Below, piece by piece: positions 16,578 through 25,660 of a stretch of 64,000 bases of DNA. The notes under the pieces were generated by a model. That model did not search any database, was not told the origin of the DNA, and saw only the letters and a program-made list of their open reading frames with translations. The stretch is from an uncultured Chloroflexota bacterium (GTDB taxonomy: Bacteria > Chloroflexota > Anaerolineae > Anaerolineales > Anaerolineaceae). Numbering within the stretch: the stretch's first letter is position 1; the number at the start of each line of letters is the position of its first letter. The DNA lies in contig CADACE010000007.1 of assembly GCA_902786265.1 (NCBI GenBank), positions 62,001 through 126,000 of the forward strand. Reading direction: 5' to 3'. The translations under genes were made by a program, and so were the position numbers.

Positions 16578-18893
16578 ATGATCGTTGGCCAGAGAGAACC
16601 TCGTGTTGATGGGTACGACAAAGCAACCGGACGAACAAAATATTATGAAGACCGTATGCCGGCAAATGCGCTGTATGTACGGATAAAACATGCTGAAAAG
16701 GCACACGCTATCGTGAGATCCATTGATATTTCAGCAGCAGCGGCAATTCCCGGTGTGGTCAAGGTACTGACCTGCTTTGATGTACCGAATCTTCCCTTTG
16801 CTACTGCGGGGCATCCGTGGTCAATGGATCCGGGACATCGGGATACAGCCGACCGGCTTTTATTGAACCGGCATGTGCGCTACTGGGGCGATGATGTAGC
16901 GGTCGTGATCGCGGAAAACGAAGTCGCAGCCAATCAGGGCGTACGCGCGCTGAAAGTAGATTATGAAGAACTTCCCTTTGTGCTGGATGCTCAGGAAGCC
17001 ATGAAAGACGGCGCTCCGCAGCTGCATGACGGCTTCCCGAACAACATCCTGAAGCATACTCAAAATATTAAAGGGGATTATCAGGAAGCGATCAAGGAAC
17101 CCGGATTGATCAAGGTTGAGGGCTGGTATGACACACCGACCGTTCAGCATGCTCACATCGAAAACTTCGGCTGTTTTGCTTATATGGAAAACGGACGGAT
17201 CGTCGTTGTAGCTTCCACACAGATCCCGCATATTATACGCCGCATCGTCGCTCAGGCTGTCGGCCGTCCCTGGGGCGATATCGAGATCATCAAACCTTAT
17301 ATCGGCGGCGGCTTCGGCAACAAACAGGACGCGCTCTATGAACCGCTCTGCGCCTGGTGTACCACACAGGTCGGCGGCAGACCGGTACGCATTGACTGCT
17401 CCCGGGAAGAGACCTTTGTTTCCAACCGTGTCCGTCATGCGATCCGCTATCACATCATCTCCTGGGTGCGGAAAGATGGTACCATTGCTGCCCGGAAAGT
17501 GGATCTCTATTCCAATCAGGGGGCTTATGCTTCCCATGGGCATTCAATTGCAGCCAAAGGATTGAATGCAATTCCGCAAAAATATCCATGCCCGGCTTAT
17601 GAAGGCAATGCCTGGACTGTTTATACCAACCGACCGGCTGCCGGAGCTATGCGGGGTTATGGAATGCCGCAGGCAAATTATGCGGATGAGGCCAACATTG
17701 ATGACTGTGCCAAAGCTGTCGGTATCGATCCATGGGAATTTCGAAAACTGAACATTATGCCGAAGGGGTTCCATGATCCCTTCTCCGGCAACACAAATTA
17801 CTATGATACCTACCGGGAATGCATGGCCAAAGGCGCGGAGATCATGGACTATGAACGCAAGCGCAAAGAATACGGTCATGATACCGGCAATATCCGCCGC
17901 GGGATCGGCCTGGCAACCTTCTGGTATAACACCGCAGTCTATCCGATCTCTCTGGAAACCTCTTCCAACCGCATGCAGCTGAACCTTGACGGAACCGTTA
18001 CCATGCAGTGCGGTGAGACGGAGATTGGTCAGGGCGCCGATACCGCTTATGCGCAAATGACCGCGGAGGCTATCGGGCTGAAGAGCTATAAAGATGTGCA
18101 TGTGATCTCCTGCCAGGATACTGACATTACGCCGACCGGAACAGGGGCTTATGCTTCCCGCCAAACCTATGTCGCAGGGTTCTCCATCCGGCAGACCGCT
18201 GACCTGCTGAAGGAAAAGATCCTGAAACGCGCTCAGAGCCTCACCCGCCAGATGCCTTATAACATGGATATCGTTGACGGAAACATCATCCGCAGGGAAG
18301 ACAAGATGGTTCTGATGAGCCTCCAGGAACTGGCTATGACCGCGCAGTATGATACGGTCAATAGTGAGCATATTACGGCTGAATCTACATATACCATCCG
18401 CAATAACGCCTATTCCTTCGGCTGCACTTTTGCCGAAGTGGAAGTGGATATTGCCATGTGCAAGGCGCAGGTCACCCGCATCCTGAATGTTCATGACTGC
18501 GGCAAGCTCATCAACCCCGCTCTTGCGGAAGCTCAGGTCCATGGCGGTCAGTCCATGGCGATCGGCTACGGGCTCAGCGAACAGCTCATCTTTGATGAAA
18601 AGACAGGCAAACCGCTGAACAACAACCTGCTGGACTACAAGCTTTCCACATTTATGGATCACCCGCGGCTGGAAGCGGCATTTATCGAAAATCCGGAACC
18701 GACCTCACCGTTCGGTACCAAATCCCTGGGTGAACCGCCTGCCTGTTCCCCTGCTCCCGCGATCCGCAACGCGATCCTGCACGCGACCGGTGTGGCGATC
18801 GATCGGCTCCCCATCAATCCTCACGTTTTGTTTGCTGAACTCAGCAAGGCCGGATTGATCCATGACAGCTGGCTTGATAAGGAGGAAAAATAA
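16578..18893 (+). CDS. xdhA: Xanthine dehydrogenase molybdenum-binding subunit
   Basis: A 771-residue catalytic subunit of the xanthine oxidase family, binding molybdopterin cytosine dinucleotide. Visible are the N-terminal a/b hammerhead (VDGYDKATGRTKYYEDRM), GGGFGNKQDALYEPLCAW, AMRGYGMPQAN, GETEIGQGADTAYAQM, GTGAYASRQTYVAGF and the C-terminal GEPPACSPAPAIRNA holding the catalytic Glu. The subunit split and the order A-B-C resemble E. coli xdhABC. The loop reads FGNKQ where mammalian enzymes have FGGKE, so purine specificity should not be assumed. AAAGGAG precedes the ATG. No dedicated cofactor insertion gene is nearby. Confidence 0.85.
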   Translation: MIVGQREPRVDGYDKATGRTKYYEDRMPANALYVRIKHAEKAHAIVRSIDISAAAAIPGVVKVLTCFDVPNLPFATAGHPWSMDPGHRDTADRLLLNRHVRYWGDDVAVVIAENEVAANQGVRALKVDYEELPFVLDAQEAMKDGAPQLHDGFPNNILKHTQNIKGDYQEAIKEPGLIKVEGWYDTPTVQHAHIENFGCFAYMENGRIVVVASTQIPHIIRRIVAQAVGRPWGDIEIIKPYIGGGFGNKQDALYEPLCAWCTTQVGGRPVRIDCSREETFVSNRVRHAIRYHIISWVRKDGTIAARKVDLYSNQGAYASHGHSIAAKGLNAIPQKYPCPAYEGNAWTVYTNRPAAGAMRGYGMPQANYADEANIDDCAKAVGIDPWEFRKLNIMPKGFHDPFSGNTNYYDTYRECMAKGAEIMDYERKRKEYGHDTGNIRRGIGLATFWYNTAVYPISLETSSNRMQLNLDGTVTMQCGETEIGQGADTAYAQMTAEAIGLKSYKDVHVISCQDTDITPTGTGAYASRQTYVAGFSIRQTADLLKEKILKRAQSLTRQMPYNMDIVDGNIIRREDKMVLMSLQELAMTAQYDTVNSEHITAESTYTIRNNAYSFGCTFAEVEVDIAMCKAQVTRILNVHDCGKLINPALAEAQVHGGQSMAIGYGLSEQLIFDEKTGKPLNNNLLDYKLSTFMDHPRLEAAFIENPEPTSPFGTKSLGEPPACSPAPAIRNAILHATGVAIDRLPINPHVLFAELSKAGLIHDSWLDKEEK

Positions 18894-18894
18894 C

Positions 18895-19785
18895 ATGTAC
18901 GATATGAAAGCTTTATACGAAGCTGAAAGTGTTCAGCATGCCATTCAGCTTCGGTTGGAACATCCTGAAGCCCAGATCATAGCCGGCGGTTCGGACGTGC
19001 TGGTGCAGATGCGTGAAGGAAAACGGGCCGGAAAAGAGCTGATTTCGATCTATATGATCGATGCCATGCGCGGTGTCAGCATTGATGAGGATGAAAATAT
19101 CCGCATCGGTTCGCTGACCAGTTTTTCCCACATCACCCGCGACCCGATCATTCAGAAATACATCAACGTCCTTGGTGAGGCGGTCGACCAGGTCGGTTCT
19201 CCGCAGATCCGCAATATCGGGACGATTGGCGGCAACACCTGCAACGGTGTGACATCCGCCGATTCCGCTTCCACACTTCATGCCTGGGAAGCGATCGTTG
19301 AACTGACCGGTGTGAACGGTGTCCGCCGTCTGCCGATCAAGGATTTCTATATCAAAGCCGGTGTGGTCGATATCCGCGCGGATGAGGGTGAAATTCAGAC
19401 TGCTATCCTGATCCCGAAGGTCAGTTATGAGAATACCTTCGGTCACTATATCAAATACGGGATGCGGAACGCGATGGAGATTGCTTCTCTCGGATGCAGT
19501 GTCAACGTGCGTCTGAGTGATGACAAACAGACTATCGACCGCTGCCGCATTGCTTATGGGGTCGCGGGACCGGTCCCGATGCGGGCTCCGTCCGCGGAAG
19601 CTGTTGCAAATGGCAGCGCCCTGACGGAAGATATGGTCAACGAATTTTCACTTGCGGTGCTTTCCGATATCAACCCGCGCGATTCCTGGCGTGCCAGCAA
19701 AGCCTTCCGTCAGCATATTGCCGTAGAGATGGCAAAACGTGCCTTAATTGAATCCATTCACAGAGCCGGAGGAGAGATCAAATGA
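18895..19785 (+). CDS. xdhB: Xanthine dehydrogenase FAD-binding subunit
   Basis: A 296-residue subunit of the CO dehydrogenase/xanthine dehydrogenase FAD-binding type. The FAD motifs IIAGGSDVLVQMREG and RNIGTIGGNTCNGVTSADS are present. It passes electrons from the iron-sulfur subunit to NAD or another acceptor. The start at 18895 follows the xdhA stop by one base and has GGAGG 9 bases upstream inside xdhA. Its end overlaps xdhC by ATGA. Confidence 0.88.
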   Translation: MYDMKALYEAESVQHAIQLRLEHPEAQIIAGGSDVLVQMREGKRAGKELISIYMIDAMRGVSIDEDENIRIGSLTSFSHITRDPIIQKYINVLGEAVDQVGSPQIRNIGTIGGNTCNGVTSADSASTLHAWEAIVELTGVNGVRRLPIKDFYIKAGVVDIRADEGEIQTAILIPKVSYENTFGHYIKYGMRNAMEIASLGCSVNVRLSDDKQTIDRCRIAYGVAGPVPMRAPSAEAVANGSALTEDMVNEFSLAVLSDINPRDSWRASKAFRQHIAVEMAKRALIESIHRAGGEIK

Positions 19786-20273
19786 GCCAGTATAAAGTCG
19801 TTCACTGCAATATCAACGGGAAAGACGTTGAACGAATGGTCGATGTCCGGGCATCTTTGACAGATATGCTGCGGAATGAATATCACCTGACTTCCGTCAA
19901 AAAGGGCTGTGAAGTCGGTGAATGCGGCGCCTGCAATGTGCTGATCAACGGGGAAGCTTTCAACTCCTGCATCTATCTGGCTGTGTGGGCTGAAGGAAAA
20001 ACGATCCTGACGCTGGAAGGTCTGGAAGGTCCTAACGGTGAGCTTTCCGATATCCAGCAGGCTTTCATTGATGAAACCGCGATCCAGTGCGGTTTCTGCA
20101 CGCCGGGCTTTATCATGACCGCCGCGGAGATCCTGAACAGCGGGAAAGAATACAGCGACGAGGAATTGCGCAAACTGCTTTCCGGTCATCTCTGCCGCTG
20201 CACGGGTTATGAGAACATCTTCCGGGCTGTGAAGAAGACGATGCTGAAACGCCTGGAAGCGGCAAAAGCATAA
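19782..20273 (+). CDS. xdhC: Xanthine dehydrogenase [2Fe-2S] subunit
   Basis: A 163-residue protein with the two [2Fe-2S] clusters of this family: a plant-ferredoxin-type cluster (CEVGECGACNV with a later NSC) and a helical cluster (QCGFCTPGF and CRCTGY). It links the molybdenum and FAD subunits. The symbol follows the E. coli xdhABC naming; it is not the unrelated XdhC/CoxI maturation factor. It is the last gene of the operon. Confidence 0.9.
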   Translation: MSQYKVVHCNINGKDVERMVDVRASLTDMLRNEYHLTSVKKGCEVGECGACNVLINGEAFNSCIYLAVWAEGKTILTLEGLEGPNGELSDIQQAFIDETAIQCGFCTPGFIMTAAEILNSGKEYSDEELRKLLSGHLCRCTGYENIFRAVKKTMLKRLEAAKA

Positions 20274-20603
20274 AGATTTATTGAATTTTGTGCCGGATGT
20301 GATAATTTTGGCAGACAACACCTGTACTGCATGGAATTGTCACATCCGGCATGCATCACTTTCCGAAATACCGTTTTTTCTGCTTATTCCCATTCAAACT
20401 TTGATAATATGACATATTGCATCTTTTTTTAGTGATTTTATACACTACTAAAAAGTTCAGAATATGATATCATTAATTACTTTTCGCTCTCATAAGCGAA
20501 TGTGAACCTTGACATTTTTTTATATAGTGTGCAGTCACTGAAAATGCATCCTTCCAAAGATAATTCGGTTTTGCCAAAAACGATATATTAAAGGAGGTTC
20601 GTT
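20274..20603. other. Intergenic region with hairpins and AT-rich control sequence
   Basis: Two structures stand out in these 330 bases. TGCCGGATGTGA (20291-20302) pairs perfectly with TCACATCCGGCA (20340-20351), a 12-bp stem closing the xdh operon but without a T-run. TTCGCT (20482-20487) pairs with AGCGAA (20495-20500). A consensus -35 TTGACA is at 20509-20514 but no -10 occurs 16-18 bases later. AAAGGAGG lies before the sigma factor start. No gene was seen. Confidence 0.6.
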
Positions 20604-21635
20604 ATGAGTAAAAAAATTTGTTGTGTTTTATCTGATGACGGAAATGAAGGAAATCGGAAACGGAAATATCCTGATAAAACAAAAATTGCGGAACTCTCTC
20701 AGCGCGTTTTCAGTGAAATTATGGCGATCGAAGCTCTTAATGCGTCAGATTCAGACGATGTATCAAAGCGTGAGGAATTGCAGCTGCTCCTCGATGAATT
20801 TGATCATGATCGTAAACAATTGGTGTTGGAGAACATCCCTCTGGCATGGAAAATTGCCAGAGAAACATGGTCACTCAACACCAGGGGGGTGAACGATTTC
20901 AATGATTATTATCATGCAGCAGTGGAAGTTCTCTGCAGTTGTGCGTATCACTACAACCCGGAGAATGATGCAAGCTTTGGTACATACGCATATACCTGCA
21001 TCAAAAACAGGATGATCCTGGAAAATGCGGGCAATATGTATGCTCTCCGTATTCCTGAAAAACAGGTATACCTTATTGCCGGTCTCAAAAATCAGGGGAA
21101 CGGTAAACCGGGAGCGAAGTCAGGAAAAAAAGCGGATCGAACCCTCAAAAAAATCCGCAAACTGGCTATGGTGGCGCAAAAGGGAAAAAGCCTCCAGGAA
21201 ACGGTCAATACCGAAGACGGTGACCTGGAATTCGGAGAAATCCTGGCAGACAAAAATGCTCTGACAGGAGCAGATATCGAAGCGCAGATCGATAAAACTA
21301 CGATGATGGCAAAATTTTCTATCGCCTTTAAGATGTTGACAGAAGAGGAACAAGCCATTTTACGCTGCCGTTATGGCTTGGACGGAGAAGATTTGACTAT
21401 TGCTGAACTGGCTGATATCTACCATATCACTCCAGGAAAGTTATATAGCAGGCAGTTGGAGGCACAATGTAATCTGCGCAAAAACATTGAAAGCCTGACT
21501 CCGGCTGATGTTGAAAAATTTATGGGTGAAGGAAATACCTTCACCCCTTTTTATTTAATAATCTTTCTTTTGAGCTTCTCAGCGGATATGGCTTTTCATA
21601 GTAGTGAAGCCATCTTTTCTGATCGTTGTATTTAA
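20604..21635 (+). CDS. Divergent sigma-70-like factor
   Basis: A 343-residue protein. Residues 70-140 match sigma region 2 (LVLENIPLAWKIARETW, then FNDYYHAAVEVLCSCAYHYN and FGTYAYTCIKNRMI), and 238-295 match region 4 (LTEEEQAILRCRYGLDGEDL, then IAELADIYHITPGKLYSRQ). The linker between them is long and basic, and no region 1.2 is evident. It would direct RNA polymerase to special promoters or be a sigma-like regulator. The last 40 residues are odd: they are read through a terminator hairpin at 21524-21556 and become hydrophobic. No anti-sigma gene is adjacent. Confidence 0.72.
   Translation: MSKKICCVLSDDGNEGNRKRKYPDKTKIAELSQRVFSEIMAIEALNASDSDDVSKREELQLLLDEFDHDRKQLVLENIPLAWKIARETWSLNTRGVNDFNDYYHAAVEVLCSCAYHYNPENDASFGTYAYTCIKNRMILENAGNMYALRIPEKQVYLIAGLKNQGNGKPGAKSGKKADRTLKKIRKLAMVAQKGKSLQETVNTEDGDLEFGEILADKNALTGADIEAQIDKTTMMAKFSIAFKMLTEEEQAILRCRYGLDGEDLTIAELADIYHITPGKLYSRQLEAQCNLRKNIESLTPADVEKFMGEGNTFTPFYLIIFLLSFSADMAFHSSEAIFSDRCI
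21524..21556 (+). terminator. Terminator hairpin inside the 3' end of the sigma-like gene
   Basis: GGGTGAAGG (21524-21532) pairs exactly with CCTTCACCC (21538-21546), with loop AAATA, followed by CTTTTTATTT. This is a textbook intrinsic terminator, yet the reading frame stays open through it for another 80 bases. Confidence 0.75.
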
Positions 21636-21829
21636 ATCAGATCAAAAAACATTTCGGTATTTGGCATAAATGGCACCGCCCTGTATCCGGCGATACCGTG
21701 CGCTGAACAAAGAGCGGGCATGCGAGGCTGAGACTTGTTTTTTGAAACCGTCTGGATTATAATTTCCTTTGCAAATATGATTATCGATACAACTGCAGCC
21801 AGGCAGAAATACATTAAGGGTCATGTGTT

Positions 21830-22927
21830 ATGAAAAAGTTATATTCACTGTTCATCATTGTTTTATTGTTGTCTGTTGTACAGCGCACTGTGACAGCACA
21901 GGAACCGGATCACTGGTTATGCCTGATTTGCGGGGTCGAAAACACGGAGCAATTCTGCGGAAAGTGCGGGCATGAAAGGGACAGCTGGATCTGTCCGGAA
22001 TGTCACACTATCAATACAGGGGAGATCTGCACCGAATGCGGGATCATAAAAAGCGATATTCTTTATGCGGATGAAACCGGCAATTTGTTCTTTGTCAGCG
22101 CCGGAAATGAAACACGCGGTGAAGGGATCCTGATCCGGCCCAGCGGTATTCTCTATGAAAGCAAATGGGAGAACGGTCTCCCTGTGGGTCTGGGAATCAT
22201 GAGAAGGCCTTATGGCGGCACCTATTATGGTGAATTGCAAAACGGAAACCCAAATGGTCATGGAAAAATGGTTTGGGAAAATGAGGCTTCTTATGAGGGC
22301 AGCTGGGTGGATGGAAAAAGAACCGGTTACGGAATTTACACCTGGTCAAACGGCGATATGTATAAAGGGGAATTTAAAAACGGTGTGATCTCGGGGATCG
22401 GGAAATTCATCGTGAGCAACGGGAATGAATATGAAGGCGAGTGGAAAGACGACCAAAAGAATGGATTCGGCACCTATCGCTGGGCAAATGGTGATATCTA
22501 TACAGGTGAATGGATAGACGGGCGTCAGTATGGCAAAGGTACAAAAACCTGGGCTAACGGTGATGTTTACGTTGGCGAGTGGAGAAATGACAGGATGTGC
22601 GGGCACGGCATCATGACTCAGGCTGCCGGTAATATTTATGACGGGAAATGGCGTGCCGACAGCATGGAAGGTTTTGGCACCATGTCCTGGGCGAACGGTG
22701 ATATTTATAAAGGCGGCTGGAAAGCTGACAGACGTGAAGGCACCGGCGTCATGTCCTGGACGGACGGAAGCATTTATGATGGCGAATGGAAAAATGATAA
22801 ACAGGACGGAGCCGGGAACCTGACTTCCAATGAGGGAGAGACAATCGAGGGTGAATGGAAAGAGAACATCATGATCAGCACCAAATCTCCGGTCGATCTG
22901 ACTGCTACTCCCGACCCTGCCCGGTAA
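21830..22927 (+). CDS. Secreted zinc-ribbon protein with ten MORN repeats
   Basis: A 365-residue protein: signal peptide (LYSLFIIVLLLSVVQRTVTA), then two zinc ribbons (CLICGVENTEQFCGKCG and CPECHTINTGEICTECG), then about ten 23-residue MORN repeats (YxGEWxxGxxxGxGxxxWxNGD) from residue 105 to 350, and a short Thr-Pro tail. MORN repeats form an elongated beta sheet used for protein or lipid contacts. Zinc ribbons on an exported protein are unusual, so the N-terminal segment may instead be a membrane anchor leaving the protein inside. It converges with the ABC exporter gene with only 12 bases between. Confidence 0.8.
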   Translation: MKKLYSLFIIVLLLSVVQRTVTAQEPDHWLCLICGVENTEQFCGKCGHERDSWICPECHTINTGEICTECGIIKSDILYADETGNLFFVSAGNETRGEGILIRPSGILYESKWENGLPVGLGIMRRPYGGTYYGELQNGNPNGHGKMVWENEASYEGSWVDGKRTGYGIYTWSNGDMYKGEFKNGVISGIGKFIVSNGNEYEGEWKDDQKNGFGTYRWANGDIYTGEWIDGRQYGKGTKTWANGDVYVGEWRNDRMCGHGIMTQAAGNIYDGKWRADSMEGFGTMSWANGDIYKGGWKADRREGTGVMSWTDGSIYDGEWKNDKQDGAGNLTSNEGETIEGEWKENIMISTKSPVDLTATPDPAR

Positions 22928-22939
22928 AAGGGAAGACAC

Positions 22940-24682
22940 TCATCCCGCTGCAGCTGCTTTTAATTGGATATCATTCATTCGGGCGTAGGTTTTTCCGAGT
23001 TTAACAAGCTCTTCGTGGGTTCCGCATTCAGTGACACTGCCGTTTTCGATCACGAGGATCTGGTCTGCTTCCCGGATGGTGGAAAGGCGGTGAGCGATCG
23101 CGATGATCGTTCGCTTTCCGGTCAGTCCGGCTATCGCTTTCCGGATATGCTGTTCCGTTTCCACATCTACCGCTGCCGTTGCCTCATCCAGAATGATGAT
23201 GGGGGAACGTCGCAGGATCGCGCGGGCAATGGCAATGCGCTGTTTCTGACCGCCGGAGAGTTTTACACCCCGTTCACCGACGATGGAATCATAACCTTTT
23301 TCCATTGCTTCAATATCGTCATGGATATAGGCTGCTTTTGCCGCCTGTATGATCTCTTCGCGTGAAGCTTCCGGACGGGCATAACCGATATTTTCCGCAA
23401 TGGTACCGTTGAACAGGAAGGTATCCTGCAGAACAGGCGCGATATTCAGTCTCAGACTTTCAAGTGTTACATCCTGCAGGTCATGCCCGTCAACAAGGAT
23501 CCGTCCGGAATTCGGTTCGTAAAAGCGGGAAATCAACTGGGTGATGGTGGTCTTGCCGACACCGGTCGGCCCGACCAATGCCAGCATCTGACCGGGTTTA
23601 CAGGTAAAGGTTACATCTTGTAAGACCGGAGTATTATCGACATAGGAAAAACTGACATGGTCGAAGGATATTTCTCCCTGTACGTCTTTCAAATTTTCCG
23701 CTCCGGGTTTGTTTTGTATTTCAACGGGAGCTTCCAGGATCACCATTACCCGTTCCGCCCCTGCGAGAGACTGCTGCATATCTTCTAAAAGGGTCGCAAG
23801 TCCGGTCACCGGGGCATAGAAAAGGCTCAGATACAGCAAAAAGGCGACGATATCCTCCACGCTCAGCCCTTCATGATAAGCCAGATATCCGCCAAATCCA
23901 ACGACGAGGATCGTACCGACAGAGGATATAAACTCGACCGAGGGACGGAAAATAGCGGAAATCTTGAGCGCTTTCAGCATGGCACGGACATGGTCAAAGT
24001 TCTTTTCATTGACCCGGCCGGTCTCATACGCTTCCCGTCCGAAGGACTGGATCTCATGGATCCCCGAAAGGTTGTCCTGAAGCTTGCCATTTAACTCCCC
24101 CATCTTTTTCTGTGAGATTCTGAAGAAGGGGCGTACTTTTTTCGCGAAAATCACCCCTGAAACCAGGATCAGCGGGATCGGGGCACAGGTGATGAGGGCA
24201 AGTTTCAGGTTGATAAAAAGCAGGACGATCAGTACTCCGACAAAGGTGACAAGGTTTGTAATCGATTCGGGGATGATGTGGGCATAAAGCAGCTCAAAAT
24301 CACGGGTGTCATTGACAACGCGGCTCATCAGGTCACCGGTCTGCTTGTCATGAAAATAACCCAGCTGCATATGTTCCAGCTTGTCATAAACTTTTGTACG
24401 CAGATCGCCTACCAGATACCAGGCTGCCTTGTGGGAAAGGTAGCTGCTCATAAAACGGAAAGCAATACGGGAAAGATACAGAAGGCACAGGATGATCGTG
24501 AGGTGAACGATACGGGTAAGTCCGGCTTCATCCACACCCTGTTCAACAATGCCGGTCATGGATGAGAGCACCTTCGGAGCGATTAGATTGAGGATCGTCA
24601 ATGAAAGTGTCGCGAGGATCGAAATGACATAAAGTCCGCGATACCGGGATGCTTCTTTGCTTAGTTTCCATAATAACTTCAT
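22940..24682 (-). CDS. ABC exporter, fused permease and ATPase (MsbA/LmrA type)
   Basis: A 580-residue half-transporter: six membrane segments within residues 15-290 and a nucleotide-binding domain with Walker A GPTGVGKTT, signature LSGGQKQRIAIARAIL, Walker B IIILDEATAAVD and the switch His in IAHRLST. It would act as a homodimer that exports lipids, peptides or drugs; the substrate cannot be read from sequence. AGAGG lies before the ATG. The following GNAT gene ends 31 bases upstream of its start, so the two share a strand but not clearly an operon. Confidence 0.92.
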   Translation of the reverse strand: MKLLWKLSKEASRYRGLYVISILATLSLTILNLIAPKVLSSMTGIVEQGVDEAGLTRIVHLTIILCLLYLSRIAFRFMSSYLSHKAAWYLVGDLRTKVYDKLEHMQLGYFHDKQTGDLMSRVVNDTRDFELLYAHIIPESITNLVTFVGVLIVLLFINLKLALITCAPIPLILVSGVIFAKKVRPFFRISQKKMGELNGKLQDNLSGIHEIQSFGREAYETGRVNEKNFDHVRAMLKALKISAIFRPSVEFISSVGTILVVGFGGYLAYHEGLSVEDIVAFLLYLSLFYAPVTGLATLLEDMQQSLAGAERVMVILEAPVEIQNKPGAENLKDVQGEISFDHVSFSYVDNTPVLQDVTFTCKPGQMLALVGPTGVGKTTITQLISRFYEPNSGRILVDGHDLQDVTLESLRLNIAPVLQDTFLFNGTIAENIGYARPEASREEIIQAAKAAYIHDDIEAMEKGYDSIVGERGVKLSGGQKQRIAIARAILRRSPIIILDEATAAVDVETEQHIRKAIAGLTGKRTIIAIAHRLSTIREADQILVIENGSVTECGTHEELVKLGKTYARMNDIQLKAAAAG

Positions 24683-24713
24683 AGTACTGCCTCTGCCGTT
24701 TAAAAAACGATAT

Positions 24714-25220
24714 TCATAAATCTCGCTGAGCTATCATAACCGTATAATTTTGTGTATTATATGACAGGCCCAACTCAGAAAAATGGTTTTTCTTCCAAAA
24801 ATACGCAGCCTGCGGATTCCCCCTGACCCAGCCCAGGCGTACACCTGACAGACCGATCCCGGTCAGGTAAGAGCAGAGCTCCTCAATGATTTTGCTTCCG
24901 ATCCCTTTGTTCTGAACGGAAACATCTGTCATAAAAAATCCGATAAAAGCCGTATGCTCATCGGGGCATGCCATGATAAGATCCATCACTGCAATCAGTT
25001 TATCCGCGTCATAATAACCGACATAATATTTATCGTTTGCTTCCTTACCCGGAGGCAGGGCTTTCATATCATTGATAATGCTTTGTTCTGTTACAAAAGG
25101 CGGACAATATTTATAATATAACACATTCTTACTGCACAGTGAATAAATATCTGATATATCCGCTTTCTCTAAGCGGCGTACTTTATAAGCATCCGAAAAA
25201 CCTGTTATATCTATATTCAT
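24714..25220 (-). CDS. GNAT family N-acetyltransferase
   Basis: A 168-residue acetyltransferase if started at MNIDITGFSD; acetyl-CoA-binding motif A appears as DVSVQNKGIGSKIIEELCSYL and motif B as GNPQAAYFWKKNHF. Substrate is unknown. A longer version could begin at TTG 25262, which has GGAG close upstream, but that site is part of the repeat array at 25240-25660, so the inner ATG is preferred. The gene is AT-rich and is the first gene read after the array. Confidence 0.8.
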   Translation of the reverse strand: MNIDITGFSDAYKVRRLEKADISDIYSLCSKNVLYYKYCPPFVTEQSIINDMKALPPGKEANDKYYVGYYDADKLIAVMDLIMACPDEHTAFIGFFMTDVSVQNKGIGSKIIEELCSYLTGIGLSGVRLGWVRGNPQAAYFWKKNHFSELGLSYNTQNYTVMIAQRDL

Positions 25221-25239
25221 GGCTGTCAGAAAAATCGGT

Positions 25240-25660
25240 CTCACCGGTAAATAATAAATCAATTACTCCATAGATTTTGTTAATGTTCAACCGGATAAAG
25301 AGGTAATTACAACATAATATTTGTTAATGTAGCACCGGCTGTTAAGAGATAATCACTCAATAAATTTTATTAATAATATATCTGCTAATAAGTGGTATTT
25401 ACTCAATAGAATTTGTTAATAATTTATTGGTCAAAAAGAATCAATTACTCCATATGATTTGTTAATATTACGCTTGTTAACTAGAGATAATAACTCGAAA
25501 TATTTGTTAATGTATCACTGATATATAACAGATAATATCTCATTAATATTTGTTAATGTTATACCGTTAAATAATAGATATTTACTCCGTAGATATTGTT
25601 AAGAAATTACCTGTAAATTAGATTTATTTACTTAGAAAGTTTTGTTAATGTTTCACCGGC
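25240..25660. repeat. Nine degenerate 46-bp tandem repeats
   Basis: A core TTTGTTAATG (or one to three mismatches) recurs at 25276, 25320, 25366, 25412, 25458, 25503, 25549, 25595 and 25641, a spacing of 46 bases in six of eight intervals (44 and 45 in the others). About 15 bases before each core is a second block close to ATTTACTC. CCGG follows the core in several copies. The outermost copy overlaps the 3' end of the acetyltransferase gene at 25628. There are no unique spacers, so it is not CRISPR. No ORF or hairpin common to the units was seen. Confidence 0.85.

Noticed and set aside
17544..18662. A 372-codon reverse frame inside xdhA
   Set aside because: Antisense to the molybdenum subunit; composition mirrors its codon bias.
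25240..25660. Possible CRISPR array
   Set aside because: The 46-bp units are contiguous and degenerate, with no unique spacers and no cas genes in the window.
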